Assembly (NCBI GenBank): GCA_033439255.1 | Contig: CM065879.1 | Span: forward strand, 4,805,224-4,869,223 | Length of the DNA stretch: 64,000 nt | Direction of reading: 5' to 3' | DNA from: Hericium rajendrae | Lineage: Eukaryota; Basidiomycota; Agaricomycetes; Russulales; Hericiaceae | Shown here: piece by piece, positions 25,284-35,996 of the stretch | Numbering within the stretch: position 1 is the first letter of the stretch | Layout of the letters: each line of letters opens with the position of its first letter | Translations under genes and position numbers: made by a program | The notes under the pieces: model-generated | What the model was told of the DNA's origin: nothing | What the model saw: only the letters and a program-made list of their open reading frames with translations | Database searches by the model: none

Positions 25284-26578
25284 CTACAATGCACCGTCAG
25301 GCAAGAACTTGTTCGTGCCGTTGCTGATAAGGCCGAACCCTCCGTCGACGGCGATCCTTTCACCGGTCATATAGCCCGACGCCGCACTGGCCAGGTATAC
25401 GATAGTACCTGCATGACGTCCACCAGTAAGCACCGGCAGCACATACATAAACGCGTGAAACATTGACTGACCGATCAGCTCCTTCGAGAGTCCCGTGCGC
25501 TTGAACGGGACGATCTGGGAGACCGTGTTTGGGATATGCCAGACCCTGCGGGTCGTCCGGGCGAGTCGCGATACTCAAGGAAAAAATCCACATGTGAACA
25601 GACGGCCTTGGGGACGCGAGGGCATCGGGCACGTACCTTGGGAATATGCCTGGCGCAATGACGTTGACGCGGATCCTGTGGGGAGTCAGTTTGGCCGCGA
25701 GGATGCGCGCGATGTGCTCCGCGCCGACCCTCGTGGATATATACCCTGGTGGGATAGCATGGGGGGCGACATAGCTGCACCGGGAGAAGGACTCACCTGC
25801 AAAGTTGAGATGTGGGTTCCAGCTCTGCGTCCCTGAGGCCGTGATGAACACGACAGAGCCTCTGCCGCCGCCCCTCTGTGCTGCGCGGGCGAGCAAGTGC
25901 AAGAACGAGACGGTGAGCGTGTATGGGGCCCAAGAGTTCGTTGCGAGGCAGGCCTTCCAGGTCTCGAGGGGCGGCTCCTTCAGATTTGCTTGCAGCTTGT
26001 CGAGGGGGTCCAGGTATGAAGCAGGTGGACCGAAAATGGACAGGCCGGCCTTGACGTTTCTTATCTGTCAGAATGTTCGAAAATGGGCTAAGAAGTAACG
26101 CACGTTGTTGACCAGAAAATCGAGGGAGTCCTCATACTGCTCAACGAACTTGACGAGTTTATCGACGTCCTCTTGGACGGTGATGTCCATAGCGAAGCTG
26201 GATGCAAGCGTTAAAGTCGGGTCGGTAATAAAGCTGTATCGGGATAACTCACTGGCGTGCTTTCCCTGGACATATTTTGTCGAGTCTGGAAACCTCCTCT
26301 TCCAATGTGTCCTCCTTACGCCCCACGAGGTAAACTGAATGGCAGGGGTGAGTCCATTTGAAATGAGCCTCCCGAAATCATTTATCGTACCTCTAGCGCC
26401 GTTGGTGACGAGCCCTTCCGCCATTAGAGCACCCAGGCCACCAGCACCCCCACCTGATCACGGTACGCAACAAGATGAGCAACAGAAATCACTGGAGAGC
26501 AAGATCAAAGATACCTGTGATAAGAGCGACGCTTCCCTCGACGCTAAACATGTTCTCGATCTTAGATGAGCTCGTCAT
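25284..26578 (-). CDS. Short-chain dehydrogenase/reductase, YxxxR variant
   Basis: A rhlG/fabG-like classical SDR (Rossmann NAD(P)-dependent oxidoreductase). The exon chain starts at ATG 26578 (MTSSSKIENMF), with the cofactor loop TGGGAGGLG split by the first intron. Later blocks are VYLVGRKEDTLEEEV, AMDITVQEDVDKL, FLVNN at the NNAG position, and GSVVFITASGTQSW with the catalytic Ser region. The active-site tetrad should read YxxxK, but the exon beginning near 25746 reads YISTRVGAEHIARILAAKL, so Lys is replaced by Arg. The C-terminus is GYMTGERIAVDGGFGLISNG, then GTNKFLPDGAL. Introns are short and phase-consistent. A TATATAA lies 49 nt upstream. Two decayed paralogues flank it. The substrate is unknown, and activity is uncertain because of the Lys to Arg change. 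Confidence 0.82.
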
Positions 26579-27818
26579 TGTTAGAAGATATCTGAGTGCT
26601 TGACAGTCGGCGAGTCGACGCAGCGTTTATATACTCCCATCGTTGCCCCATCGGCATGCGACTCGCAACAGAACCCGAGACCATACATGAGTATTGATTT
26701 GACCTGCCAGATGACGCAGTACAGCTGAAACTCCACAGGCTTTGATATCGTCGTAACGAAAATATGGCAGGAGCGGGCAGTCAGTGCGGGTGCTTTACGA
26801 GCGCTAGTCTCGCCCGCAGCTGGCAAGCAACTGGCGGCGCCGTTGTGTCGGTGCTCGTCAGTGCACGTCAATGGCTCGACGCGGTTTCTCGGAGAGTAGA
26901 TACTGAATGAAACTTCCTGGTCGAAGGCATCTATGGGCACTTGGCCGTTTGCGATGGAACAGGTAAGTAAAGAAGGTTAGTGATTGAGAAATGCTTTGGT
27001 GCAGGAGACATTCGGCGTGAAGTTCACCTTAGTTCACCACAATGTGTCGGTCACTGACCATCGCGGTTCTAGGTGTCTGTCACCGGCCAGCATCCATGGG
27101 CTCTGATTTGATCCTGCGTCCGTTGATGCTAATAGCTGAGAAGCTTCCAAGGGTTCTAAGCTCAGATTTTTCCGGGCTCGTGTCTACAAACCGTGTCAAG
27201 AAAAATGTTATAGTAAGATGCGCCATCTACTCAACGCCTTCTACTGACCAGGTTACCAACTTGCAGTCCGGAGTCCCCTTCTATCACAATGCATGCATGT
27301 GGATGTCCTGTTCTCATTTCAACTCGACGGTTTACAGCTCGTATCATCTCTGTGAATAAATAAGCTGTGGAAGGGATGTTGCTAGCGGAGGAAATTGTTT
27401 ATGATGGTCGTGATGTTCGGAGTCTGAGCGGAGTTTGACCATCACGCACGGATTGGTCACAGTGACTTTATACATGTCGTGTCACGGTCTTGCGTTGGGC
27501 TTGTGCGTGGACGATGGTCTAGTTGAGGACGTCCGAGTTGGATGTAAAACCGTCATGGCGTGGGCAGTAGAGGTCGTTGGAAATGGAAATTTTTCACCGG
27601 AAGTTTTCTTATATGCACTAATTGCGTTAAACACGAGTGAATAATGCATCTGCAGCTTCTACTGTGGGCCTATCCGACTACTCACTAATGACACTAGTTT
27701 GGGGCAAAGAATGAGGGATTCTGAGCTCAAAATCCAATGCATTTGCATTAGCACGTGAAAAGATGGTTCACCTGCTGTATTTCCCTAGTTGTCATTATTC
27801 AGCTAACAAAATACCCAG
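26579..27818. other. Intergenic upstream of the SDR gene
   Basis: Promoter region of the SDR gene, then sequence with no recognisable gene. Confidence 0.4.
26627..26633 (-). promoter_or_regulatory. TATA box of the SDR gene
   Basis: TATATAA on the minus strand, about 50 nt before the ATG at 26578. Confidence 0.5.
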
Positions 27819-27867
27819 GTTCATCTCCACGGACGATGTCGAAGCATGCAGCGCGTCTTAGCAGACC
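27819..27867 (+). pseudogene. Short SDR-derived footprint
   Basis: After an acceptor-like CCCAG, the sequence aligns to the YISTRVGAEHIARILA exon start of the SDR genes (here FISTDDVEACSAS then a stop). It is about 50 nt long, so the assignment rests on alignment by eye to 22215-22265. Confidence 0.4.
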
Positions 27868-27989
27868 GCCATCGATCACGATATGCCGCTCTATCTACCT
27901 TGACTATCTTCTTTCACATTATCTATTGTGGAGCGTCTTCCGTCGTCGAATTCCGCCGTGCGTTCAAGGTTTCATTTTGTCCTACGACG

Positions 27990-28276
27990 GGACGGATGCC
28001 AGGTGAGATCTGCCTTGTCTTCATCATCAAGGACGACGTTAGCGCGCTGCGTATCGCGCAAACCCTAAATGCTTGTATGTTTCCGTTACCTCACCCAATT
28101 GTATCATGTTCCATTCTGAGCAAATTTCTTCCGCATCTTTCCAGCACCATGTAAGCATACTCATCTCGGAGCTGATCCAACACGAGAAGGACGAACCCGA
28201 TGACGGCAACGCGATGTTTGGCTCGTCCTCGCTAGCCTCCGCTGCGCATCTTCCCGATCTTCAAATCTCCGACTAA
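27990..28276 (+). other. Unassigned exon-like debris with a plausible C-terminus
   Basis: Two stretches read as ordinary protein: KDDVSALRIAQTLNA (about 28030-28075) and, after an intron-like gap ending near 28144, ELIQHEKDEPDDG continuing to HLPDLQISD and a stop at 28276. I do not recognise the family and see no start or upstream exons. It could be the end of a decayed gene. Confidence 0.25.
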
Positions 28277-28304
28277 TCTTCCCCCAGGCCGGCGACGATA
28301 GCAC

Positions 28305-28716
28305 CTAACGGATCTCGAGGATTTCCCCGGACGTTCCTGGCGCCAGCACAGAGGATGGAGGGTTCACAGCTCCATCTGCATATCTCGCTTCTATCCATCC
28401 TGGCGAGATCCGATTCATCGCATTGAATGCGAGGCCCGTGAACATGGATATCTGGGAGAGAGCGTCCGGATCCGTGCCCGTATGTATAGCGAAGCACGGC
28501 TCTGTGCTTCGCGTGTGTGGACTCAATGGTGCGCCGAGGGATATTGCTTAAGTTGGAGCGCGGATATTGGCGTCGATAGGGCCGATAGCGGCCGCGGAAC
28601 CCCGCGCAGGGATGCGCCGATTGTGACGAAAAGGCTTGGTCCCCGGCTGGCCGTGGACGCGGTTCGCCGTATAGATTCGCTGGCGCGTCTTTCATTGTGT
28701 GTACTTCTGCATTCAA
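28305..28716 (-). other. Unassigned coding-like fragment
   Basis: Minus-strand reading includes GLAFNAMNRISPGWIEARY and SSVLAPGTSGEILEIR before a stop near 28305, with a degraded upstream part shifting frame near 28520. It is protein-like but I cannot name the family. A truncated gene is the likely explanation. Confidence 0.3.
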
Positions 28717-28839
28717 ACCAGAACAGAATCAGGTGTGATTTGCATTCCATAAGGTTCACGCTCCATGCAATTGTCGAATTATGCATGGAAGTCTCGGTGA
28801 GTACTTCGGATTGGTAGGTCGGGAACTGCCGCGCTCTGT

Positions 28840-29431
28840 GCACTTTTCAAGGAAGAACTTCTTGTTCGTGCCTAAAAAGAGAGTTTCATTGAGGTCGAGC
28901 CTCGCATCCATCACATAAGCCGACACTGGCGACAGTGCTGGCTAAATACGCGAGTTCCTGGTGGAGTCGGTCAGCGAGCTTTGTCGATACGAAGAGTTTA
29001 ACATTGTTTGACTTTTCGATGAGCTTGAAAGAGTCTCGTCGGCAAGTTCATAGATGTTAGTACCATTTGGGTAGAAAGTGTTTCTGGCGGTCAAGAGGAG
29101 ATAAAGAATTTACCTTCCTAATGGTAAACCGCTTTGATACTTTGGGAAGTTCATGAGTGCAAGGACGTTGACATGAACCTTGTGAGGGAGCATTTTGACC
29201 GCTAAGATATGTGCAATTGTATTGGGGCGCCCATTAATCATGATTTGAGTATTGCTGACGATAAGCACCTCTGGATAAGCACCTCTGCCATAAGAGAACC
29301 CAAGCCTATCCTACCACCTAGAATACAGTTCGCGACGTGATTAGTGGAAAACATCAAAGATAAAGATACACACAAGAAATCCGCTATGATGACACAAAAT
29401 TTTCTGCACCTTAAATAAATGAGCTCGTCAT
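28840..29431 (-). pseudogene. SDR pseudogene, multiply disrupted
   Basis: A second decayed paralogue of the SDR at 25284-26578. The ATG at 29431 begins ATGACGAGCTCAT, identical to the intact gene, but an in-frame stop follows within a few codons. The glycine loop survives as GGRIGLGSLMAEVL (about 29318-29275), then a 14-nt tandem duplication shifts frame. The helix/strand region reads AHILAVKMLPHKVHVNVLAL (about 29210-29150). The end keeps LASTVAS and a C-terminal GTNKKFFLEK-like tail in changing frames. The catalytic segment is absent. Confidence 0.78.
29260..29287. repeat. 14-nt tandem duplication inside the SDR pseudogene
   Basis: GATAAGCACCTCTG occurs twice head to tail (29260-29273 and 29274-29287). 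Since 14 is not a multiple of three, it frameshifts the SDR pseudogene. Confidence 0.85.
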
Positions 29432-30740
29432 CAGCAGTATGTCATACTCAAGCCATCGCATGCACTCAGGTCTTGTCCCTATTCACTGGTACATAGCCTT
29501 ATGATTCGTTCGTGTCGGAATGTGGATCAATAGATACGGAATAAGCATCATGGACTGTCATGCCAATTATTTGAATTACAAGAAAGCCGATAGGACTACT
29601 CACAGAGATAGAAGATTTGGAACGAATGCAATGACATACGTGACACAGAGCGGCATGCATACGCCATAGACTTTGATGAACCAAAGTCAAGAGCATAACA
29701 TTATAGAATCTACGACAGCAGACGGGAAGGTCGGCGTCGTGGGCATGAGCGCTTGGGCACCCATTTCAAAAGGCGAGACAATACACGAATCGAGCTTGCG
29801 GACACACAGTCTGTCAACCGCTGACGCCGGCTCAGAAGCGGCTGTGATCACCAGGCTAAGTGGAGACAATATCATACAATCAATAGTCTCCGAGAACACG
29901 TATGAGATGAGAAGATACCTTTGGCTTGGGTTGTCGGTCACGACCATACTGAACGAAACAGTTTCCTCGTGAATGGCCGGGCCGCCACGGTCCTCCTCTC
30001 ATCATTGGGCCTATCCTGCCGTGCGCCCGCGGAGAAACGGGTTCTATTGTTCTAAATCCAACGTTATCAGATAGACAGGAGTGATTCTCAAGAGAATTTG
30101 CTGAAAGATCCCACTCTATGGGCGACGGTGCGTGTGGGTTAGGAGAAGACAATCTGAGAGCCTGAGTCACGTACGCGTCGGTCACGGAAGGTGACCATCG
30201 TGACTTGACGTGTCTGTCACGAGTTTTCTTGCAGTTCAAGTTGCCATGCAGATTCACTCAGAGTCTACTACGTTCAACTCCTTTGCATGTCGACTTTCAC
30301 AAACTGTTCAACGACGTCCGATATCGTAGGTACTGGATCTAGTCGTATACGCGCATCGAGAGCCAACCAACGATGTGTATGCAACCAGCCAGGCGCGCAT
30401 ATGCACTTCTTCCTAACTTCCTGATCACTACAGCACCGTACCACGATATGATGCAGCACCACACTTGCGGGAAACGGAACCATTCATTTGGAAAACGCCG
30501 CCAACACCTTCACAGACGTGATGTCACCAAAGCCAGAACTTCCCATGTGTTTGATTAAACCGCTAACTGACATATCATATCCGAGCGCCATATCGTACAC
30601 TAGAACGTTCGCAAATTACATCCAGAAAGTCCTGCAGATGTGTGAGAAGTCAAGCGCTCATCTGTCCGTCCATAATTAGTCTTTCGCAAGCTAAAAATTC
30701 GCCCAGGTTCATTTCCGCGGGATGCGTCGAGACGGACGCT
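29432..30740. other. Intergenic, with a short repeated segment near 30.7 kb
   Basis: No gene recognised. The 31 nt at 30690-30720 match 27802-27832 at 24 positions, around an acceptor-like CCCAGGTTCAT. This hints at another trace of the duplicated SDR locus. Confidence 0.35.
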
Positions 30741-32345
30741 TTACGCCTCCCCGCTCTTCGCCTCCCCACTTTTCATCTGCTTCCCCTCCTCCACCTTCCC
30801 GTGGTGTCCGCCGAGCTTCCCAACGAGTACCTTCGCCTCGCCCTTCACGCGCTCCAAAAACTTCGGCTTCTGTGCGGACGTTTTCCCTCGGACCCAACGC
30901 TCGCGCGGCGGCCCGTGTCACTGCTCGTGCGGCGGCCCGTGTCATTGCTCACGGGCGTGGGCTGGGCTTGGGCCTGTGTATTCGCGGGTTCGGAGGTCCG
31001 TGGATGCTGCGGCGGGCGATCCTGCGGGGATGAAGGATGCGCGTCAGCGCGCTGAGATTCGGCCCTATCCACTGCCTCCCGCCGTATTTCCTCAGAGTCT
31101 GGGTCGCTGCCAACGGACGAGTCCGCCATCTCGAAATCGCGGGGTGCATGTCCGTCGCCCAAACCCTGCCAAGTTTTCCACTCGCGCGGCTGGAGATTCG
31201 CCTGAGGGGGACCGTGGCGTACCTGCTCGCCACCCTTCATCTTGTCCTTCGCTGCGTCCTCAGCCTTTTCTTTCACTTCTTCGGCTTTGACGGCAAGCGG
31301 CTTGTCCTGCTTCTGGACATCACCGCTGGGCTGCTGTTGTTGCTGAATCGGCCCACGGTCTTCATCAAGATGGCGCTCCTCTGCGCCCATTCCGGACTTG
31401 AAAGGCGGTACATTGGGCGCCTGTGATACGCCAAAGGGTTCTAGATGATCAAACATTTTCAACATCCAGTTACAGACAATGTTTCGGGATATTACCTTGC
31501 GCGGCGCCCGTCCGGCCCCCTGTCTCTCCTCAGGAAGCAAGGCTACGCCCGACTCGCTGCGTCCTCCAGGCAACGCTTCGACGCCGCCCACCTTCTCTGA
31601 TGGCTGCGTACCGGACTCCTCTTGGGACGATAATGACGCGACAGCCGAGTCGATCTCAGGCATTTTTTCCGTGGCTTTCTGCGCGGGGGATCCTGGCGTG
31701 CTCGTCCCGCTCGATGCTTCCGGACCGGGCCGTGATGCAGGCATCTGCGAACCAGGCGTGCGCTCGTCGGGGAGCATGGCGACCCCGGCCTCAGAGGCGG
31801 ATCCTGGCAGGGAGCCTGCTCCAGCAACGTGCTCGTGGGGCTGCATGCCCGTCTCTTCCTGCGAGGGCAGAGATCTCTCGTGGGGCCTGTCGTGCTCTGA
31901 CGCGATGGCGGTATGTGATGTCTCAGACCCAGAGGAGGCTGTAAAGAGATTCAGTGTCTCGAAGGTTGGTCATCAAAGCATGAAACGCACGGAGATATGG
32001 TGCCACAGCCTCCATGATTGGCGTCGGTAAGTATTGGGCCGCCGTCTCCTGCGCGGGAAGTAGCTCCTTCGCCATCTCGACCACTTCGTGAGCAGCCTTC
32101 TTTGTGTCCTCCACCATCGCTGCGCCCAACGCGCTGTCCACCGTATCCTCAGTGGGCTTCTCGCCCGCCGAATCTGCTGGGAACGCGCCGGGGAACTGCC
32201 GGTTGTTGTCGTTGGCGACGGCTCGCAGACCCCCTGTTGCTATCGCTTCCTTCGAGCCGATAGCGTCGGACGGCTGGTTCGCCCAATCGTCAGCAGCCGT
32301 GGTTATGATGGGGTGCCCCAATGAAGGGGGTATTCCTGCGGACAT
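30741..32345 (-). CDS. Conserved basidiomycete protein of unknown function, Lys/Gly-rich C-terminus
   Basis: Starts at ATG 32345 with MSAGIPPSLGHPIITTA. Three exons fit: 32345-31991, 31938-31496 and 31420-30741. The N-terminal exon holds a mixed-charge helical stretch (VEDTKKAAHEVVEMAKELL). The centre is long, Ser/Pro/Glu-rich and probably disordered. It contains a twofold internal repeat (GSLPGSASEAGVAMLPDER and EALPGGRSESGVALLPEER). The conserved end reads KFLERVKGEAKVLVGKLGG, then HHGKVEEGKQMKSGEAKSGEA. A -1 break at the CCC run 30886-30888 separates this end from the centre; one extra base restores it. The second intron (31421-31495, 75 nt) is stop-free. The C-terminal block resembles CsbD-like stress proteins only loosely, so I assign no function. 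Confidence 0.65.
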
Positions 32346-34823
32346 TATGATGAAGGGTTTGTCGACAAGTCGAATGGGTGTTGTTGCAGAAGAGACTGGG
32401 TGCGTGTCATGGCCGCCTGGAATTTATTTGTTGACGCCGATGGGATGCGTTGCGGAAACCGTCGTCACTGTGGGGGTTGATGTCATAGAGCCCCTAGCAA
32501 ACCTGACCACAGGGTTAAGGTCACATGGCCTCCCTCCGCTCTCTCACCGGTATCCCGGGGCGGAAACATATCTTGGTCGATTTTTGGACAAAATCCAGAG
32601 ATTACACAACTAATTTCGGTTTCTTGTCGTGGGGATGAAATGCCAGCAGCAGCGGCATTCCATAGGCGCCGTTCAGACCGTTGTCGGTGGAGATATCGTC
32701 ACTCCGACGACGCGCTCAGAGGGGACGATATGATCCAGCAATGTCGACCCGTACTTCCGTATAGTCTGATCTTTTGAAGACCTCTAATTGCTCTGTAAAG
32801 CGTCTTCTCCTGACCTGCCGCCTCACTTGACGCCAATCCGATGCGCGCCGGTTGCAGACGTTTGAGATTTCATATCCGGCTGTCATATGAAAATGCAACC
32901 TGACTGTCTGCCTTGCAGGTGAACGTCAATTTCGCTTCTGCACTCGATTTACGATAATGCGTGTTGACCCGTGATACTTTCTACCGCTCCATCCGGCAAG
33001 TTCGTCCACACGGTTCATTTACTATGGGAATATCGTGCAGATGCGACAGGCGCGTCGCTTTAAAAAACCTGTCCTAGGTATTGAGCGTTTAGATCTGGTC
33101 CTTGTCAGCGGAACGGAACCATTGTGAGAGAGGCCGCGCTCAGGAACATTGCAAGGGGGACTTTGACACATAGCGTAATCGTACGAGTTCCTCTCCTCGA
33201 GGTCCTCTAGACTAACCGTTTTTATCCTCCTCTCCGCTGCCTCAGCAAATGCGCCCTTGTGCAGCACAATCTCGCGCTCAGATCTGAGCTGAAGCGGCGC
33301 AAAGCACTCAGTGGGAACATAGGCTTCTTAGATGGTAATTGACGCTATCTAGCGGAGATTCCGGACACCTTTCTCGATCGAGCAGATGTGTTTATATCTT
33401 CGCCTTCTGCGCGGTGCAAGATATAGGCGAAGGACAACTCCACGGCCCGGACTTTGTATCGACGATCCGTGGCCTCGCTTGAACCTTGATTACTTGCCTC
33501 CCATAGCTTGATCCTCAGGGCGGTAACACGCTGAGGCTGTGAATTTGCGCTGGTTTAACCTTCTCTATCGCGCACAATCGACGAGGTCAGCATATCGGTT
33601 CTCATTATGCGATGTAATCCATCATCTGAACGGTCGCGATTGCGGTCCCAGTTCCAAGTTTACCTAGGGGCCGTTCTACGCAAATTTGGCAGATGCCTGT
33701 CATGTGTTGACGAGCGGCGCATGAGACATCGTTCATAGATACCACATCGGCAGGGCTGACATGACAGAAGACGTGACTGCACACTGCTGCACGCTGCCTG
33801 ATAATGACCGCCCACCCCATCCACGTCGCCCTCATATGCACTGTCTCTCGATGGGGTGCATCGCGCCCTTTCGAACCTTCGAAGACGGCGGAATTTCGGA
33901 TGTGGTATCCTGGTGGCGTGGCGCCTTCCCGAGTTTCGCTGCTCTTGATAGAAGTCGTGACACGTCCGCATCCCTGCACTGCGCCCGCGCGGCGATAGGT
34001 CTCCCGCTGCGCGGGTACGGGGAGGCGGACCTGCTGCCAAGCCAAGGTCAAAAACGTTGAGTGGGAACCCGAAGAAGCCGAAGCCGTGCGCTGGCCCCTG
34101 GGGCGACCATGAACCTGCCGGCCTATGAAAGTCGTCCACCCGAGGCGAGACGCGGAGTGGGAACGCAGAAGGGCCCGAGGAGAGAGCGACATCCGTCCGC
34201 CATCACGCGTCTGGCTCCTCGAGCGTCGCTCGCGCTGCAGAGCGGAGCGGTACGATGCTGCTCCGGCGTCAACTCCACCATGTCACCGCCAATCAGCATT
34301 CGGCGAAAGGCAATGACAAAGAGGACGGCGGCGCGTCGAGGGCCGCCGACAGCGCAGCTCCTCATTAATTTCGCGCACGTCGTGTCGTGTGCATCCAACT
34401 GGACCCGTCTATGCCTTCATATTCGTGTTTCTGCGATGTCCGTTTCACCGCCGTTGCTCCAGTCGTGTCTTTGCTTCACATCGGGCGCTTTCCGACGAAA
34501 TATAGTGTTCGATGATCTGACCGCTAATTGCCATGTACTTCCCAAGTGAATAATATGTCCAAGCAAATATAACTACAGGGTCGGACTTGCAGGTATCAGG
34601 AACGACATATGGAGCGCACGAAGACGCATGGGGAATAACAGTGGAGAGAAAGGCAACAGTATACACAACTAAAAGCTCCACAGCGCTGACGGTGACATGG
34701 CCCGTCAACTGCAGGCCAGCGATCCCTGTATTTGCGCTGCTGGTTGTGTGATCCTAACGTGAGAGCCACGCGGTAATATTAAAGCAACGCTGGCCCGGAT
34801 ATGCGGCGCGGCACGGGCGGATG
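32346..34823. other. Intergenic, with GC-rich overlapping frames at 33.6-34.4 kb
   Basis: Overlapping open frames on both strands at 33605-34398 reflect high GC rather than an evident gene. A minus-strand frame at 34708-34445 is hydrophobic at its start (VELLVVYTVAFLSTVI) and could be a small secreted or membrane protein, but has no other support. Confidence 0.35.
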
Positions 34824-35996
34824 TCATAGAACAAGACGGAATGTGCTGAGGACACGCCGGTCCTCTGCGGAGAGCGGCGCATATGGCTGTGTGTGCGCTG
34901 GGGCCTGCTGCGCAGGAGTTCCAGGCTGCTGCTGTGAGCGCGGCATGGGATCCCCACGCAGCGGCACAACGGTGGAAAGCCTTGGCAAGGCCGTGGCTTG
35001 CGACTGATACGATGGTCCGTCGTACGGCGAGGGAAGGGGATAGTGGGCCGTGGAAAGTATGTGCCCCGACGAGGCCGAGGATGACGAAGAATGCGTCCTC
35101 GCTGGCATCGAGGGGCGAGCAGAAGGGCTGTACTCGCTGAGCTCGTCGTCCGGCTCGCAAGGAAACGGATCGATCCTCTTGTACGCCCCCTTGTTCGACA
35201 CGAACACACCTTCTGGGACTTGCAGGCCACGGAGATAATCATAGTTATCGATCACCGGAAGGCGCGTATAGTCGTTTCCCTGCTCGACGCGCGTGAACGA
35301 ACGCACTAAAGGAGGTGGAGGCGGCCTTACCGAGAAATAGGCGACGATGTGCCATTTACGTGGTATGCTTTGGCCTGGAAGGAATACCTGTGTTGAGTAG
35401 GTCTGCTTTGTGAGTCCGTCAGGCTTTGACGGGCGATCTTGGCGTCGGCTCGCCAGGGGCGGGACAGACATCGGGTCCAGGGCACGGCGCGCACTGTGGA
35501 GATACGATGAGTCGCTGAAAACTTTGGATAAGACCGGTATAAAACCCACCGCCTAGCTGCCTTCAAATCCCGCTCCTCCTGAGTGGTTTCTATTTTCTCC
35601 TCGTAAAACAGGTAATCTCCCCGCATCCGGCTCTGGGACCTGCGGGGAAATTAGCACACTGCATACTTGCACCATGATCCGATCTCCCATACCATCGTCG
35701 ACCGTCTGTCCACCTCTCGAGCCCTCCCTTGAACTCAGCCTCCTCCCACACAAAGACGTTCCCCGATGTCAGATGGTCTCTCTCGTTGACGGACAATCGG
35801 CGAGTAATGAGGGGCAAAATCCCCAAACGAACCGCTTCGAGGACGACATGAGCATCTCTTGCGTCACGGATATCTGCAGAGTCAGTATTGAGATTTGTAA
35901 GAGATCGACGTGTTGCGGAAAGGACGTACGAAGAGCTGGATGAGTGGCAGGGCTGGACTGCAGCTGCGAGCGAGAGCCAGAAGACACTTGAGACAT
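34824..35996 (-). CDS. Gti1/Pac2-family (WOPR) transcription factor
   Basis: A WOPR-domain regulator of the Gti1/Pac2/Wor1 family, DNA-binding proteins controlling morphology and development in fungi. Four exons fit: 35996-35930, 35873-35693, 35639-35550 and 35514-34824. WOPRa is split over the first three exons: IRDARDAHVVLEAVRLGILP, ITRRLSVNERDHLTSGNVFV, ERWTDGRRW, SRMRGDYLFYEEK. The following KQTYSTQV and IPRKWHIVAYFS match the second WOPR box. The rest is Ser/Pro/Gln-rich (SQQQPGTPAQQAPAHTQPY) and likely disordered. The product is about 340 residues. A TATAAAA lies 50 nt upstream. No frame breaks. Target genes cannot be inferred from sequence. Confidence 0.9.

Noticed and set aside
33605-34398. 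Long minus-strand frames (195, 159 and 91 codons)
   Set aside because: They overlap each other and plus-strand frames, with no recognisable motif or exon chain. GC content explains them.
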